From assembly GCF_000383515.1 (NCBI RefSeq), contig NZ_KB911495.1:1-33805 (forward strand): a stretch of 33,805 nucleotides of DNA. Reading direction: 5' to 3'. The stretch's first letter is position 1; each line of letters opens with the position of its first letter. Both the position numbers and the translations under genes were made by a program. The DNA comes from Mesomycoplasma hyorhinis ATCC 17981 (GTDB taxonomy: Bacteria; Bacillota_I; Bacilli_A; Mycoplasmatales; Metamycoplasmataceae). Below the pieces are notes generated by a model. It was not told the DNA's origin. It searched no databases and saw only the letters and a program-made list of their open reading frames with translations. Below, in pieces: positions 11,035-20,476 of this stretch.

Positions 11035-11061
11035 TTATATACTTCAAAACTTTTAGAAGTT

Positions 11062-11138
11062 GGAGAAGTAGCTCAGTTTGGTAGAGCGCTACGTTTGGGA
11101 CGTAGTGGTCGCAGGTTCAAATCCTGTCTTCTTCACCA
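11062..11138 (+). tRNA. tRNA-Pro (TGG)
   Basis: A 77-base cloverleaf. The acceptor stem GGAGAAG pairs with CTTCTTC (one G-T), the anticodon loop is TTTGGGA with anticodon TGG, and CCA is encoded. Confidence 0.97.
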
Positions 11139-11139
11139 C

Positions 11140-11216
11140 GGGGGGGTAGCTCATTTGGCTAGAGCGCCTGCCTTGCACGCAGGAGGTAGAGGGTTCGACT
11201 CCCTTCCTCTCCACCA
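11140..11216 (+). tRNA. tRNA-Ala (TGC)
   Basis: The acceptor 5' strand is seven G residues, pairing with CCTCTCC by G-C and G-T pairs. The anticodon loop is CTTGCAC and CCA is encoded. One base separates it from tRNA-Pro. Confidence 0.96.
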
Positions 11217-11217
11217 T

Positions 11218-11294
11218 GGCTCTGTAGCTCAGTTGGTTAGAGCGTTCGGTTCATACCCGAAAGGTCAAGAGTTCGAATCTCTTCGGAGCCACCA
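11218..11294 (+). tRNA. tRNA-Met (CAT), elongator
   Basis: The acceptor stem GGCTCTG pairs with CGGAGCC and the anticodon loop TTCATAC carries CAT. A paired first base and an anticodon stem without the three G-C pairs of the initiator mark it as elongator Met rather than fMet. Confidence 0.9.
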
Positions 11295-11316
11295 TATATC
11301 CTAGACATACCGATTT

Positions 11317-11393
11317 GGACCTATAGCTCAGTTGGTTAGAGCAACCGGCTCATAACCGGTCGGTCACTGGTTCGAGTCCAGTTGGGTCCACCA
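11317..11393 (+). tRNA. tRNA-Ile2 (CAT, lysidine type)
   Basis: The acceptor stem GGACCTA pairs with TGGGTCC. The anticodon arm ACCGG-CTCATAA-CCGGT resembles the Bacillus Ile2 species, whose CAT anticodon is changed to lysidine-AU by TilS to read AUA. The assignment against Met is by similarity recalled from known sequences. Confidence 0.85.
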
Positions 11394-11394
11394 T

Positions 11395-11485
11395 GGGCAA
11401 TTACCCAAGAGGCTGAAGGGACTAGTCTTGAAAACTGGCAGGGGTGTTAAAGCCCGCGGGGGTTCGAATCCCTCATTGCCCGCCA
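11395..11485 (+). tRNA. tRNA-Ser (TGA)
   Basis: A 91-base tRNA with a long variable arm. The acceptor stem GGGCAAT pairs with ATTGCCC, the anticodon loop CTTGAAA carries TGA, the discriminator is G and CCA is encoded. Confidence 0.96.
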
Positions 11486-11534
11486 TATATTACAAAAAGT
11501 TAAATACTTTTAAGTGATAAAACAAAAAAATTAT

Positions 11535-11571
11535 TTTAATGCATCTTATGCTATAATATTGATGCATTAAA
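11535..11571 (+). promoter_or_regulatory. fMet-Asp-Phe tRNA promoter inside an 11-bp inverted repeat
   Basis: The -10 box TATAAT (11552-11557) with an extended TGC before it lies in the 15-base centre of a perfect inverted repeat: TTTAATGCATC (11535-11545) and GATGCATTAAA (11561-11571). Transcription would start near 11564, inside the right arm. The arms are therefore placed where a dimeric repressor could cover the promoter. No good -35 element is visible. Confidence 0.65.
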
Positions 11572-11577
11572 TCACAT

Positions 11578-11653
<76 letters not shown>

Positions 11654-11657
11654 ATAA

Positions 11658-11733
11658 GGTTCAGTGGTAAAGTGGTTAATACGTCTCCCTGTCACGGAGA
11701 AGATCGCGGGTTCGATTCCCGTCTGGACCGCCA
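11658..11733 (+). tRNA. tRNA-Asp (GTC)
   Basis: The acceptor stem GGTTCAG pairs with CTGGACC. The anticodon arm is TCTCC-CTGTCAC-GGAGA, the discriminator is G and CCA is encoded. Confidence 0.96.
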
Positions 11734-11737
11734 TTAT

Positions 11738-11813
11738 GGCTCTGTAGCTCAGTAGGTAGAGCAACGGTTTGAAGCACCGTGTGTCACTGGTTCGATTCCT
11801 GTCGGAGCCACCA
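11738..11813 (+). tRNA. tRNA-Phe (GAA)
   Basis: The acceptor stem GGCTCTG pairs with CGGAGCC and the anticodon loop TTGAAGC carries GAA. The T stem ACTGG/CCTGT has one T-T mismatch. CCA is encoded. Confidence 0.94.
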
Positions 11814-11872
11814 TATATTCAAATACGAATATCGGATTATTTATCATAAAAAACAAAAGATTTTACATTACC

Positions 11873-11915
11873 CCCTAGAGTTATTAGAAATTTATTAATA
11901 ATTCTAGGGTTTTTT
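11873..11915 (+). terminator. Intrinsic terminator of the tRNA cluster
   Basis: CCCTAGAGTTATTA pairs with TAATAATTCTAGGG (one G-T pair) across nine bases, followed by TTTTTT. It lies just before recO. Confidence 0.9.
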
Positions 11916-11933
11916 ACATATTTATACGTTATT

Positions 11934-12626
11934 ATGTCAGCAGAAATAATTAAAGGTCTTATTCTTCAAGTTTATGAGTTTCAAGAAAAAGATTTAATTG
12001 TTAAAACAATAACAAATAAAAGAATTTTTTCATTTGTAGCATTAGGAACTAGAAAACCAGAATCCAAAAATAAATTTGCACTTTTAGAATCAAGCATTTC
12101 AGAATTAGAAATTTTTTTATCAAGATTAAACAACAAATTATCTAAACTAAAAAAAGCAACTACTGAAATCAGTTTAGATCTTAACAATTCTAAAATACTA
12201 GAATTTTGAAGATTCATTTCTTTTTTTCTAAATAAATTAGAAAAAACTAGTAATTATTTTTTTGAAAATCTTAAACTTGCTTGAGAGATTATTAATGAAC
12301 AAAATTATCTTCATATTGTAGTTTTTTTACTTGCTAATCATTTAGTTTTGCAAGGTCATTTTATTAGTTTTAATAAATGTGTTAAATGTATGAAAAACAA
12401 AAATTTAATATATTTTAATTTTTCTCTAGGTGGAATGTTTTGCAAGATACACTACAAAAACAAGGATTTACAAAATATTTCTTTATTAAAATCCTATTAT
12501 TTTTTAAGTTTAAATCTTGATCAGTATTTGAAATTCGTTAATACAATTGATAATTTTTTAATTTATGAACAATTAAAGCTTTTTATTGAAGCTAACCTTT
12601 ATAGTTTTCCTAAAAATTTGTTATAA
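11934..12626 (+). CDS. recO: DNA repair protein RecO
   Basis: RecF-pathway mediator that loads RecA and anneals strands. The 230-residue product begins with the OB-fold typical of RecO (residues 1-80, KGLILQVYEFQEKDLIVK, then FVALGTRKPESKNK). It has the C-terminal zinc-site region with Cys149, Cys152, Cys170 and His173, spaced like RecO zinc fingers, with His in place of the usual fourth Cys. TGA after KILEF is Trp. It is the first gene after the tRNA terminator, with no good Shine-Dalgarno sequence. A TATAAT overlapping its last codons probably drives rsmD. Confidence 0.85.
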
Positions 12627-12627
12627 T
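12622..12627 (+). promoter_or_regulatory. -10 box for rsmD within the recO stop region
   Basis: TATAAT overlaps the TAA stop of recO and ends 11 bases before the rsmD ATG. A weak TTATAG lies 17 bases upstream. The message from here would be nearly leaderless. Confidence 0.4.
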
Positions 12628-12638
12628 TTTTAGAATTT

Positions 12639-13190
12639 ATGATTAGAATTATTGCAGGTAAATATAGAGGTTTACTTATTAAAAATCCTGATTTTAATAT
12701 TGTAAGACCTATGTCGGATCGCACTAGAGAAGCAATTTTTTCTTCATTGCAGTTTTTTATTCCTGATAAAAGAGTTTTAGATCTATTTTCAGGAACAGGT
12801 GCAATAGGAATTGAAGCACTTTCTCGTGGTGCAAAAGAAGTAATTGCTTCTGAATTAGATAAAAAAGTTTTCGATAACATTGTTGAATTAAAAAATAAAC
12901 ACAGTATCGAAAACTATTTTATTCAAAGAAAAAGTGCTTTAGTTTTGTTAGACGAAGTACAAAACCAAAAATTTTCTATTATTTTTTTAGATCCTCCACA
13001 TGCTCAAATAGAAGTAACTAAAGCTTCTTTTGCCAAAATTTATGATTATCAAATTTTAGAAAAAGAAGGTTTTTTAATATATAAAACAAATTTAGGTGCT
13101 CAATTAATTCCGGATAATTTTAAGATTTTAAAAGAAAAAAAATATGCTAAGAACACTGTATATTTTCTACAATATAAAGATGAGGGATAA
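12639..13190 (+). CDS. rsmD: 16S rRNA (guanine-966-N2)-methyltransferase RsmD
   Basis: Methylates G966 of 16S rRNA using S-adenosylmethionine. The 183-residue product starts with the family hallmark MIRIIAGKYRG and PMSDRTREAIF. It has the SAM-binding LDLFSGTGAIGIEALSRGA (about 46-64) and the catalytic FLDPP (about 115-119, the N/DPPY motif of N-methyltransferases with His following). The length is normal. It lies 12 bases after recO and its stop codon directly touches the gmk start (TAA-ATG). Confidence 0.93.
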   Translation: MIRIIAGKYRGLLIKNPDFNIVRPMSDRTREAIFSSLQFFIPDKRVLDLFSGTGAIGIEALSRGAKEVIASELDKKVFDNIVELKNKHSIENYFIQRKSALVLLDEVQNQKFSIIFLDPPHAQIEVTKASFAKIYDYQILEKEGFLIYKTNLGAQLIPDNFKILKEKKYAKNTVYFLQYKDEG

Positions 13191-13769
13191 ATGGCAAAGC
13201 TAATAGTATTAATAGGTCCATCAGGTGTTGGTAAAGGAAGCATTGAAGAAATTCTTTTTCAAAATCCAAATCTCAAAATCAAACTTTCAGTATCAGCAAC
13301 AACAAGAGACAAAAGACCTAATGAAGTAGACGGAAAAAATTATTATTTTATTTCTAAAGAAGATTTTAAAAATAAAATCAAAAATAATGAATTTCTTGAA
13401 TGAAACAAACACTTTAATAATTATTACGGAACACTAAAATCAGAAGTTGATAACATTATTAAAGAAGGTTATAGTCCTATTTTAGAAATTGAAACTGTTG
13501 GAGCACTAAACATTATGAAAATGTATGAGCAAGCAAACAAAAGTGATCAACTTGTTACCATTTTCATAGCTCCTCCAACATTTGATGATCTTAAAAAAAG
13601 AATAATTAGTAGAAAAACTGATTCACATGAACAAATTCAATTAAGAATTGATAAATCTTTAGAAGAATTAAGTCAACAACATAAATTCCAATATATTGTT
13701 GTTAATAAAGATTTAAAAGTAGCAGCAAAAGAAGTTGAAAAAATAATTTTAAAAGAAGATAAAAACTAA
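13191..13769 (+). CDS. gmk: Guanylate kinase
   Basis: Phosphorylates GMP to GDP with ATP, an essential step of nucleotide salvage. The 192-residue product has the P-loop GPSGVGKGS (9-17). The GMP-binding SVSATTRDKRPNEVDGKNYYF is split here by a gap-free run, and FLEWNKHFNNYYGT has Trp encoded by TGA. The C-terminal lid and helices are as usual. The start codon abuts the rsmD stop, with GAGG inside the end of rsmD as ribosome site. Its own TAA overlaps the ATG of the next gene by one base. Confidence 0.95.
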
Positions 13770-14515
13770 TGAAATATTCAATATTAACAGAAACAGGCGC
13801 AAGAAAAAATAATCAAGATTCAGTTTTATTTGTAGAAAATAAAGACTTTTGATTGGCTATGGTTTGTGACGGATTAGGTGGACATTTTGCTGGTGAAGTT
13901 GCTTCTTCTTTAGTGGTAAAAACTTTTAAATCCTTCTTTAACAAGAAAAATTTACCTAAATTTTTAAACAAAGTTGCAATTTATGATTGATATTTAAATA
14001 CTATTTCAGCAGCTAGAGAACAGATGTTTGAATTATCTAAAAAAGATGAAAGATATTTAGATACTAAAACCACAATGACTTCAGTTTTCTTCTTAAAAAA
14101 AGCTAAAAAAGCATTTGTTTTAAATTCAGGTGATTCTAGAGTATATAGTTTTTCCAACAATCAAGAACTAGAGCAAATTACAAAAGACCATAATCGTTTA
14201 AATTTTGTGTATTTAGAAAAAGATAAACTTACTTTAGAACAAGCTCTAAAAACTGATGATTGAGATAGAATAGTTTCTTCAATTGGCCCAAAAAGCAAGT
14301 TCTTTTTAGATATTTTTGAAATTAATGCTGAAGATTTAACTTATTTTTTATTATCTTCAGATGGTGCTTTTAACTTTTTATCCAACAAAGAATTTCAAAG
14401 CATTTTAAGTTCTAAAAAAGAATTAGATAACATAGCAATTTCACTTTTAAAAACAGCAATTAATAACCAATCAGATGATAATTTATCCTTGATTTTAGTA
14501 GGATTAAATAAGTAA
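13769..14515 (+). CDS. prpC: PP2C-type Ser/Thr protein phosphatase (PrpC-like)
   Basis: Mn/Mg-dependent protein phosphatase of the PPM family. The 248-residue product carries all core motifs: ARKNNQDS with the R-x-x-N-Q-D pattern (11-18), CDGLGGH (about 34-40), a SGDSRVY strand, SSDGAF with the metal-binding Asp, and DDNLSLIL near the end. It should therefore be catalytically active. The frame contains three TGA (Trp) codons. It overlaps gmk by one base and touches rsgA with no gap. In many mycoplasmas and other firmicutes the partner kinase gene prkC lies between prpC and rsgA. Here it is missing from that place. Confidence 0.9.
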
Positions 14516-15370
14516 ATGAAAGCTCAAGTAACAAGAGTCATTGCAGGATTTTATGATTTGTGAATTCCTCGAAGTAATGAATTTTTTTATTTACAAAAAT
14601 GTAATGGAAATCTTCGTAAAGATAAAAATTCTCCATTAGTTGGTGATTATGTTGATTTTGAAAAAGAAGGTTTTATTTATAATATTTATCCACGAAAAAA
14701 TTTTTTTACTAGACCAAAAGTAGCAAATATTGACAAAGCAATAGTTTGTATGTCAATTGAGGAACCAACATTTTCATCCAAACTTTTAGATAAGTTTTTA
14801 CTCATCATTGAGCAAAAACAAATTGAACCAATTATTATCATTACAAAAAAAGACTTAAACAGTAATTACAAAAAAATTTTTCAAGACTATATCCAAATGA
14901 ATTATTCTATTTTTTTTGTTGATAATAATAACTTTGTTTTAGAAGAAAAATTGTTAAAAATGCTTCAAAATCAACTAATTTTTATTATGGGACAATCAGG
15001 AGTTGGAAAAACTAGTTTTATTAATAATTTAACTAATAGCAATTTCCAAACACAAGAAATTTCTAAGAGTTTAAATCGTGGAAAACACACCACCAGAGTT
15101 GTTCAAATTGTTTTTTCAAACAAAATTAAAATCATTGACACTCCTGGTTTTTCTTCATTTGATATTGAAATAGCAAAAAACGATTTACCAAAAGCATTTG
15201 CTAATTTTAGATATTTATCTCAATTTTGTAAGTTTAGTTCTTGTTTCCATCATCTTGAGCGTGAAGAAGATTGCAAAGTAAAACAAGAATTAAAGAACAA
15301 CAACATCCCACAGTCTCGTTATGACAACTACATTTATTTTTTAAAAAATTATGAAAACAAAAATTATTAG
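14516..15370 (+). CDS. rsgA: Ribosome small-subunit GTPase RsgA
   Basis: Circularly permuted GTPase that checks maturation of the 30S subunit. In the 284-residue product an N-terminal OB-like domain (1-75) is followed by the permuted G motifs: TKKD (G4, 110-113), then GQSGVGKTS (G1, 159-167) and DTPG (G3, 208-211). A zinc site Cys238-Cys243-His245-Cys253 sits in the C-terminal domain. This permuted order is diagnostic. The start codon abuts the prpC stop. The gene overlaps rpe by 20 bases at its end. Confidence 0.94.
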
Positions 15371-16007
15371 TCCATCTTTATTAAATGTTTCAAAAAATCA
15401 AAGAATTAAGGTAAGTAAAACTCTTTTTAATCTAGGAATTAAATGAATTCACTATGATTATATGGATGCAAAATTTGTACCTAATAAAGCAATTGAAATT
15501 TTTGAAATAAAAAAAATAGTTAATAAATTTTCAAATTATATTAGTGATATTCACATTATGGCATATAATCCTGAAAAAATTATTGATCAAATTATAAATG
15601 TTGTCACATATGCAACTTTTCACTATGAAGTTTTTGAAAATGCTTCAAATATAAAGGATTTTATAGCAAAATATAGTTCAAAAATTAAACTTGGAATAGC
15701 AATAAATCCTGATACTTCTGAAGAAGTTTTATTTCCCTTTTTAGATAAAATTGATCTTGTTTTAGTTATGTCTGTAGTTCCTGGAAAGGGTGGACAATTA
15801 TTTATAGAAAATAGCTATAAAAAAATAGCTAATTTAGCTAAGATAAGAAAAGAAAAAAAATATAAATTTTTAATTCAAGTTGATGGCGGAATAAAGGATT
15901 TTAATGCAAAAAAAGTCTTTGATTCTGGAGCAGATGTTATAGTTTCAGGAACATATTTAGCAGTAAAACCATCAAAACAAAAAATATTAAAGCTATTAGC
16001 TAATTAA
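15351..16007 (+). CDS. rpe: Ribulose-phosphate 3-epimerase
   Basis: Interconverts ribulose-5-phosphate and xylulose-5-phosphate in the non-oxidative pentose phosphate pathway. The 218-residue TIM barrel shows metal ligands in IHYDYMD (His34, Asp36), DIHIM (His68) and QVDGG. The phosphate-binding VMSVVPGKGGQ and VSGTYL are also present. The start at 15351 lies inside the last codons of rsgA, a 20-base overlap in another frame, suggesting translational coupling. TGA gives Trp32. This is the last gene of the run that begins at recO or rsmD. Confidence 0.93.
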
Positions 16008-16012
16008 AATTA

Positions 16013-16041
16013 TTTAGATAAATTTTATTTTATAGTATAAT
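16013..16041 (+). promoter_or_regulatory. Promoter for rpsT
   Basis: TTTAGA (16013-16018), 17 bases, TATAAT (16036-16041). A leader of about 50 bases with AAGGAGA leads to the ATG at 16099. Confidence 0.6.
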
Positions 16042-16098
16042 TTTATTACTTTTTATTTTTAACAATATTTTTAATAATTATATTTTTAAGGAGATTTC

Positions 16099-16371
16099 AT
16101 GGCAAATATAAAATCCAAAATCAAAGCAATTGCTTCAAATGAAAAAGCAAGAGTTAGAAATAATGCAATCAAGTCAAGAGTTAGAACAGCTATCAAAAAA
16201 GCAAAAGTGGCAGCAATGCACAATCAAGATAATGTTGCTGCTTTAGTAGCAAAAGCACACAAAGAAATTAACAAAGCAGTTACAAAAGGTGTATTTCACA
16301 GAAACAATGCTGCTAGAAAAACTTCAAGACTTGATTTATTTGTTCAAAAACATCAATCATTAAATGCTTAA
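16099..16371 (+). CDS. rpsT: 30S ribosomal protein S20
   Basis: A primary 16S rRNA-binding protein of the small subunit. The 90-residue, Lys/Arg/Ala-rich, all-helical product begins MANIKSKIKAIASNEKARVR and ends with NAARKTSRLDLF, typical of S20. AAGGAGA precedes the start. It is monocistronic, between its own promoter and a terminator shared with tsaD. Confidence 0.96.
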   Translation: MANIKSKIKAIASNEKARVRNNAIKSRVRTAIKKAKVAAMHNQDNVAALVAKAHKEINKAVTKGVFHRNNAARKTSRLDLFVQKHQSLNA

Positions 16372-16403
16372 AAATATAATTAATATTTTAGATAATAAAA
16401 AAT

Positions 16404-16428
16404 CCACTTGATAAAAAGTGGTTTTTTT
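16404..16428. terminator. Bidirectional terminator between rpsT and tsaD
   Basis: CCACTT and AAGTGG pair across six bases and are followed by a T-run on the plus strand and, on the minus strand, by ATTTTTTATT. It can serve both converging genes. Confidence 0.75.
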
Positions 16429-17407
16429 ATTTATTTTTTAAGATATTAATCCCTGCATATGCAATCATTGCAGCATTATCTGTGCAATATTTAAATTGTG
16501 GAATTTTAGTTATATAACCTTCATTTTTATAGCTCAATATTAAATTTCTCAACTCAGAATTTGCAGCTACACCACCTACTAAAGTAATTGTTTTTATATC
16601 AGGAAAATCTTTTAAAACCAAATCGATTTTTGATTTTAAATAACGAATAATGCTTTTTTGAAAATCAACACTAATTTGAATTTTATCAACAACTTTGTGT
16701 TGTTTTTCTAAGTTATTAATGCGATTTATGACTTGGGTTTTAATTCCACTAAAAGAGAGATTATAAACATTTTCAGTAACAGGAATGCTAAAATATTTTT
16801 CGACTTTGAGATTAGGATTTTCTTTATTTAGTTTATCAATAATAGGGCCGCCAGGAAATCCTAATTTTAATCTACGAGCAATTTTATCATAAATCTCACC
16901 TAAAGCATCATCTTGAGTTTTACCTATAATTTCAATATCTTTTTCATTTTTAGCATAAAAAAACTGACTATGACCACCTGAAACTAATAAAGCTAAAGTT
17001 GGAAATTTAATATCTAATTTATCCTCATTGTCATCTTCAATAAAGGCGGATCAATAATGCCCCATCAAATGATTCACAGCAATTATTGGTTTGTTAATAA
17101 CTAATGAAATTGCTTTAGCAAATAAAAAACCCAATTGTAAACTTCCAAGTAAACCAGGCTCTTTTGTGTAACAAATGTAGTCTATTTTATTGATATCAAA
17201 GACTTTATTTAATTGATCTAAAATAATAGCTAAATTTTTGCTATGTTCTCTTGAAGCTAACTCAGGGATTGTTCCACCATATTTTTGATGAATATTAATT
17301 TGACTAATGCTAAACATATGCAAAACTTTATGGCCTTTTAATACAGCAACAGATGCATCATCATGTGAGGTTTCAATAGCTAAAAAATATTTATCTTTAA
17401 TTTGCAT
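16427..17407 (-). CDS. tsaD: tRNA N6-threonylcarbamoyladenosine synthase subunit TsaD
   Basis: Transfers the threonylcarbamoyl group onto A37 of ANN-decoding tRNAs, with TsaB and TsaE. The 326-residue product has the ASKHA-fold motifs AIETSHDDASVAV (10-22), GGTIPELASREH, metal-binding NHLMGH (His113, His117), SGGHSQ, DDALGEIYDKIAR, GFPGGP, SFSGIKT and VGGVAANS. The C-terminal DNAAMIA completes the pattern. TGA after NHLMGHY is Trp. AGGA precedes the start. It diverges from tRNA-Ser(GCT), itself a substrate class for t6A. Confidence 0.95.
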
Positions 17408-17442
17408 AATTATTCCTGAAAGTTTTTATTTTAACAAAATTA

Positions 17443-17451
17443 TGGTAAAAT
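17443..17451 (+). promoter_or_regulatory. Extended -10 promoter for tRNA-Ser(GCT)
   Basis: TGG followed by TAAAAT, 12 bases before the tRNA. No clear -35 element. Confidence 0.45.
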
Positions 17452-17463
17452 ATTACTCGGTAT

Positions 17464-17554
17464 GGGTCAGTACTCTAGAGGCTGAAGAGGACGCACTGCT
17501 AACGCGTTAGGGGTGTGAAAACCCGCGCAGGTTCAAATCCTGTCTGACCCGCCA
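17464..17554 (+). tRNA. tRNA-Ser (GCT)
   Basis: A 91-base tRNA with a long variable arm. The acceptor stem GGGTCAG pairs perfectly with CTGACCC, the loop CTGCTAA carries GCT, the discriminator is G and CCA is encoded. The last pair of the anticodon stem is an A-C mismatch (ACGCA/CGCGT). A T-run follows directly and probably ends transcription. Confidence 0.94.
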
Positions 17555-17571
17555 TTTTTTTATTGCTTTTT

Positions 17572-20466
17572 TTAAGATAGAAAAATGGCTAACAAAATAG
17601 CAATAATAACAATTGCATAAATTGAATACGCTACTTTATAATAAATAAAATGAGTTCGAGTTTGTTTTTTGTTTAAGTTAGAATCTAAAGTCATTGCATA
17701 ACTTATACTTCTAAATTTATCAAGACGTTTTTCTCCAAATCAAACAATCAGTAAAAATAAACTTGATGCCACATAAGGAACTAATCAAGTAAAAATCCTA
17801 CTTGAAAAATTAAATACTTTTAAATAATAATCACCTTCATTTGCGATTAGTGGATTTGCATTAGTAACTGGGAAATAATTTTTAAAAACTATTAAAGAAA
17901 TCAAATCAATTGAACCAAGTCCGCTTGGTGTTGGATTTAAATTATTTGAAATTGTTAAAATATTAGAACCAGCTAAAAATTTAATATAATCTACAAAAGA
18001 AGTGGATTCTGGAAATTCACTTGCATAATTACTTAACTCATGTGCTGTGTATGTTGTTTGTAATAAAATAAAAAAACTCATATTAATTAAGCTAAAAATA
18101 ATAGCTTTGTAAATAAAAGTTTCCAAAAAGAACTTAAAATCCTTAATAACAAATTGGAAATTCTTTTTAAATAACTGTGCTTCTGCTTGGAAAAAGAAGT
18201 CCAATCTGTTCTTGTCTTGTAAGATTTTCAAAGGATTAAAGGAAATTAATCAAATACCTAACTTAATGCATTTTAGCTGTAATTTTGTCCAAATGGATAA
18301 AACTAAAATAACTAATGTCAAAAACAAATTAATAAACATAGTAAATATTAATCAAACCAAAAGAATGATTTTATTAACGCTATCAAAAACAAGTAAGTTA
18401 TCTCTATAAAAATATAAAGCTAATGGAAACATTATTAATGAATATATTAAGAGATAAATTTGATGTAAAAATGCAGAGTAAGTAAAAGCTGATAATAATT
18501 TACGTAATTTATAACCTTTTTTTTGCAAATATCAATATTGAACAATTTCTCCACCGAAGTAAAAAGGAGTTGAATAAGCAGTAAAAATCCCTAAAAATAA
18601 AGCTAAAGTAATGTGTCTAAACTTCATTGGTACATCTATTTTTTTCATCACCCGATACATCAAAAAACCACTTCCTAATGCATAAAATACAAAATATAAA
18701 ATAATGTAAATAAAAAATAAACGTTTTTTTGTATTAGCTAAAAACACATCATAAAATCCGTTTAATAATGTTGCAAAAGATTCTTCAGCATTTTGATTAG
18801 TTAGTTTGTAGACTTGATAGAACAAAAAAATTAAAATTAAAATAATTATTGAAGCTAAAATAAAGACTTTTATAGCAGTTTTTTTCTTTTGTTTTCTTTG
18901 TAATTGTTGCTTTGCTTGATTCTTTAGTTCTTTTTTAATTTGATTTTCAATAATAATTGCTTCTTGATAACTTTGTTGATTTAAATCAGAAATTACAAGA
19001 GTTTTGAGTTGTTGTTTTATTTTGTCGTAAATAAGAAAAACAAAAACATTTTTTTCTAAAAATACTTTGATTTTTTCAAATCTTGAATACTGATTTGCTT
19101 CAATAATTTGAAAATTTTTAATATTTAGTGAAGCAAAAGTTTTGTCTTTTTGAATATTTTGATAAAAGTTTTGAAAATAATTGTAAGTTAAATTTATTTT
19201 AAATTCATATCTTGATTCAAAGTTTAATTTTTGCTTTAATTCTTGAATGTAGCTAAAAAAGTTTGTGTTTTTTTGTTTTACTACTTCTAACATTTTTACA
19301 TAAAAGAACATTTGTGAAGTTAAATCAAAGTTAGAAAAATTAGCTTTTGGAAAATAGAAAACTTGATGCTGATTTATTAAAAATACTTCATTTTCCCTGT
19401 TTTTTTCGATTAAATAATCTTCAATGTTTTCTTCTGAGTAAAAAATAATTTGTTGTTGAAAAAAACTCTTTAAAAATTTTTTTATAAACTCAGGAGTTTG
19501 AGTATAAACAAGAAATTTAACCTGTTTATTATCTAAATATTTTTGGTTTAAAAATTCAAGAAAAATTAATTGTAATTCAGCTTTTGATAGGTATTCAAAA
19601 AATAGTTTATTTTTATATAAAATATCTATATTTTTGTTTTTTAGTCAAAAAATTACATCGGTGTCTTTAGTTGCATTTCTAGCAATTTTTTTTCAAATAA
19701 TTCCTTGATTTAATTTATTAAGAAAAAGTTTTTTATTGTAATTGAATTTAATTTCACTCAACGGTAAAAAATGATTTTTATTAATATAAAAAATTGTTTG
19801 GCGTGTGTCTTGATTTAAATCATTAAAAAAGGAATATTTATGTTTTAATTCCTTTAAATGCAAAAGATAAAAATCAGCTTTTTGTTCTATGTTTTGCTTT
19901 AGTTTTAAAGGATCAATTTGTTTAATTTGTTGATCTAAATTAGATGTTGTTCATCTCGAATCAATTTCTTGTTTTTCTAAGCTTATATTATTAAATTGAT
20001 CAATTTGGTTTTGATCTAGAACATTTCAATTTTTTTTAAAAATATTTATTTGGAAAAAGCTATTTTTTTTATCTTCGAAAGAATTAAGATAAATAAAAAA
20101 ATCAAAACCTTGTTTAGTTAATTCGTTTTTTGTTTGTCCTCAAGAAAAGTTAGGATTTTTTTCAAATAAAATTAAATTTATATCAGTTTGAGTAGATAAA
20201 ACAAAATAAATAATTTTGTAAAAGTTAGTATTTATTTGTTTATTTTCTAGGTTTAAAATTACTTTTGGTCTTTGATTTGACAATAACAAAAAATGCTTTA
20301 ATTTTAAAGCAAAATTAAATACATTTTCTATGTTAAATTGATATTTTAACTCACCTACAGAAGCTATTATTTGTGATTTATATAGTTTTAATGGCTCAAA
20401 ATCTTTAGTTTTTATTTGTGAGTTATTTTTAAAAATATCTTTATTTCAAATACTTACACTATTCAT
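17572..20466 (-). CDS. Degenerate phosphohexomutase-like domain fused to an MprF/UPF0104-type membrane domain (964 aa)
   Basis: A single frame with many TGA (Trp) codons. The C-terminal part (about 532-955) has multiple membrane helices and the flippase-family marks STPFYFGGEIVQYW (about 635) and TPSGLGSIDL (846-855). The N-terminal half is soluble and unfamiliar at first sight, but its segments line up in order with phosphohexomutases. IYLNSFEDKKNS (125-136) stands where TASHNPKEYNG would be, KDTDVIF (267-273) where the DGDADR metal loop would be, and FLINQHQV (362-369) where FGYEES would be. A helix-rich stretch like the EMAAYYK region follows. All catalytic residues are replaced, so it should be inactive as a mutase. 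It is the last gene of the acpS-plsC-scpA-scpB run, 10 bases after scpB. The membrane domain call is firmer than the mutase call. A role in lipid or glycolipid translocation is inferred. Confidence 0.75.
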
Positions 20467-20476
20467 AAAAAAATTT

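Noticed and set aside
11008-11304. 98-codon frame across the tRNA cluster
   Set aside because: It lies on the Pro, Ala and Met tRNA genes; the tRNA structures are complete and explain the sequence.
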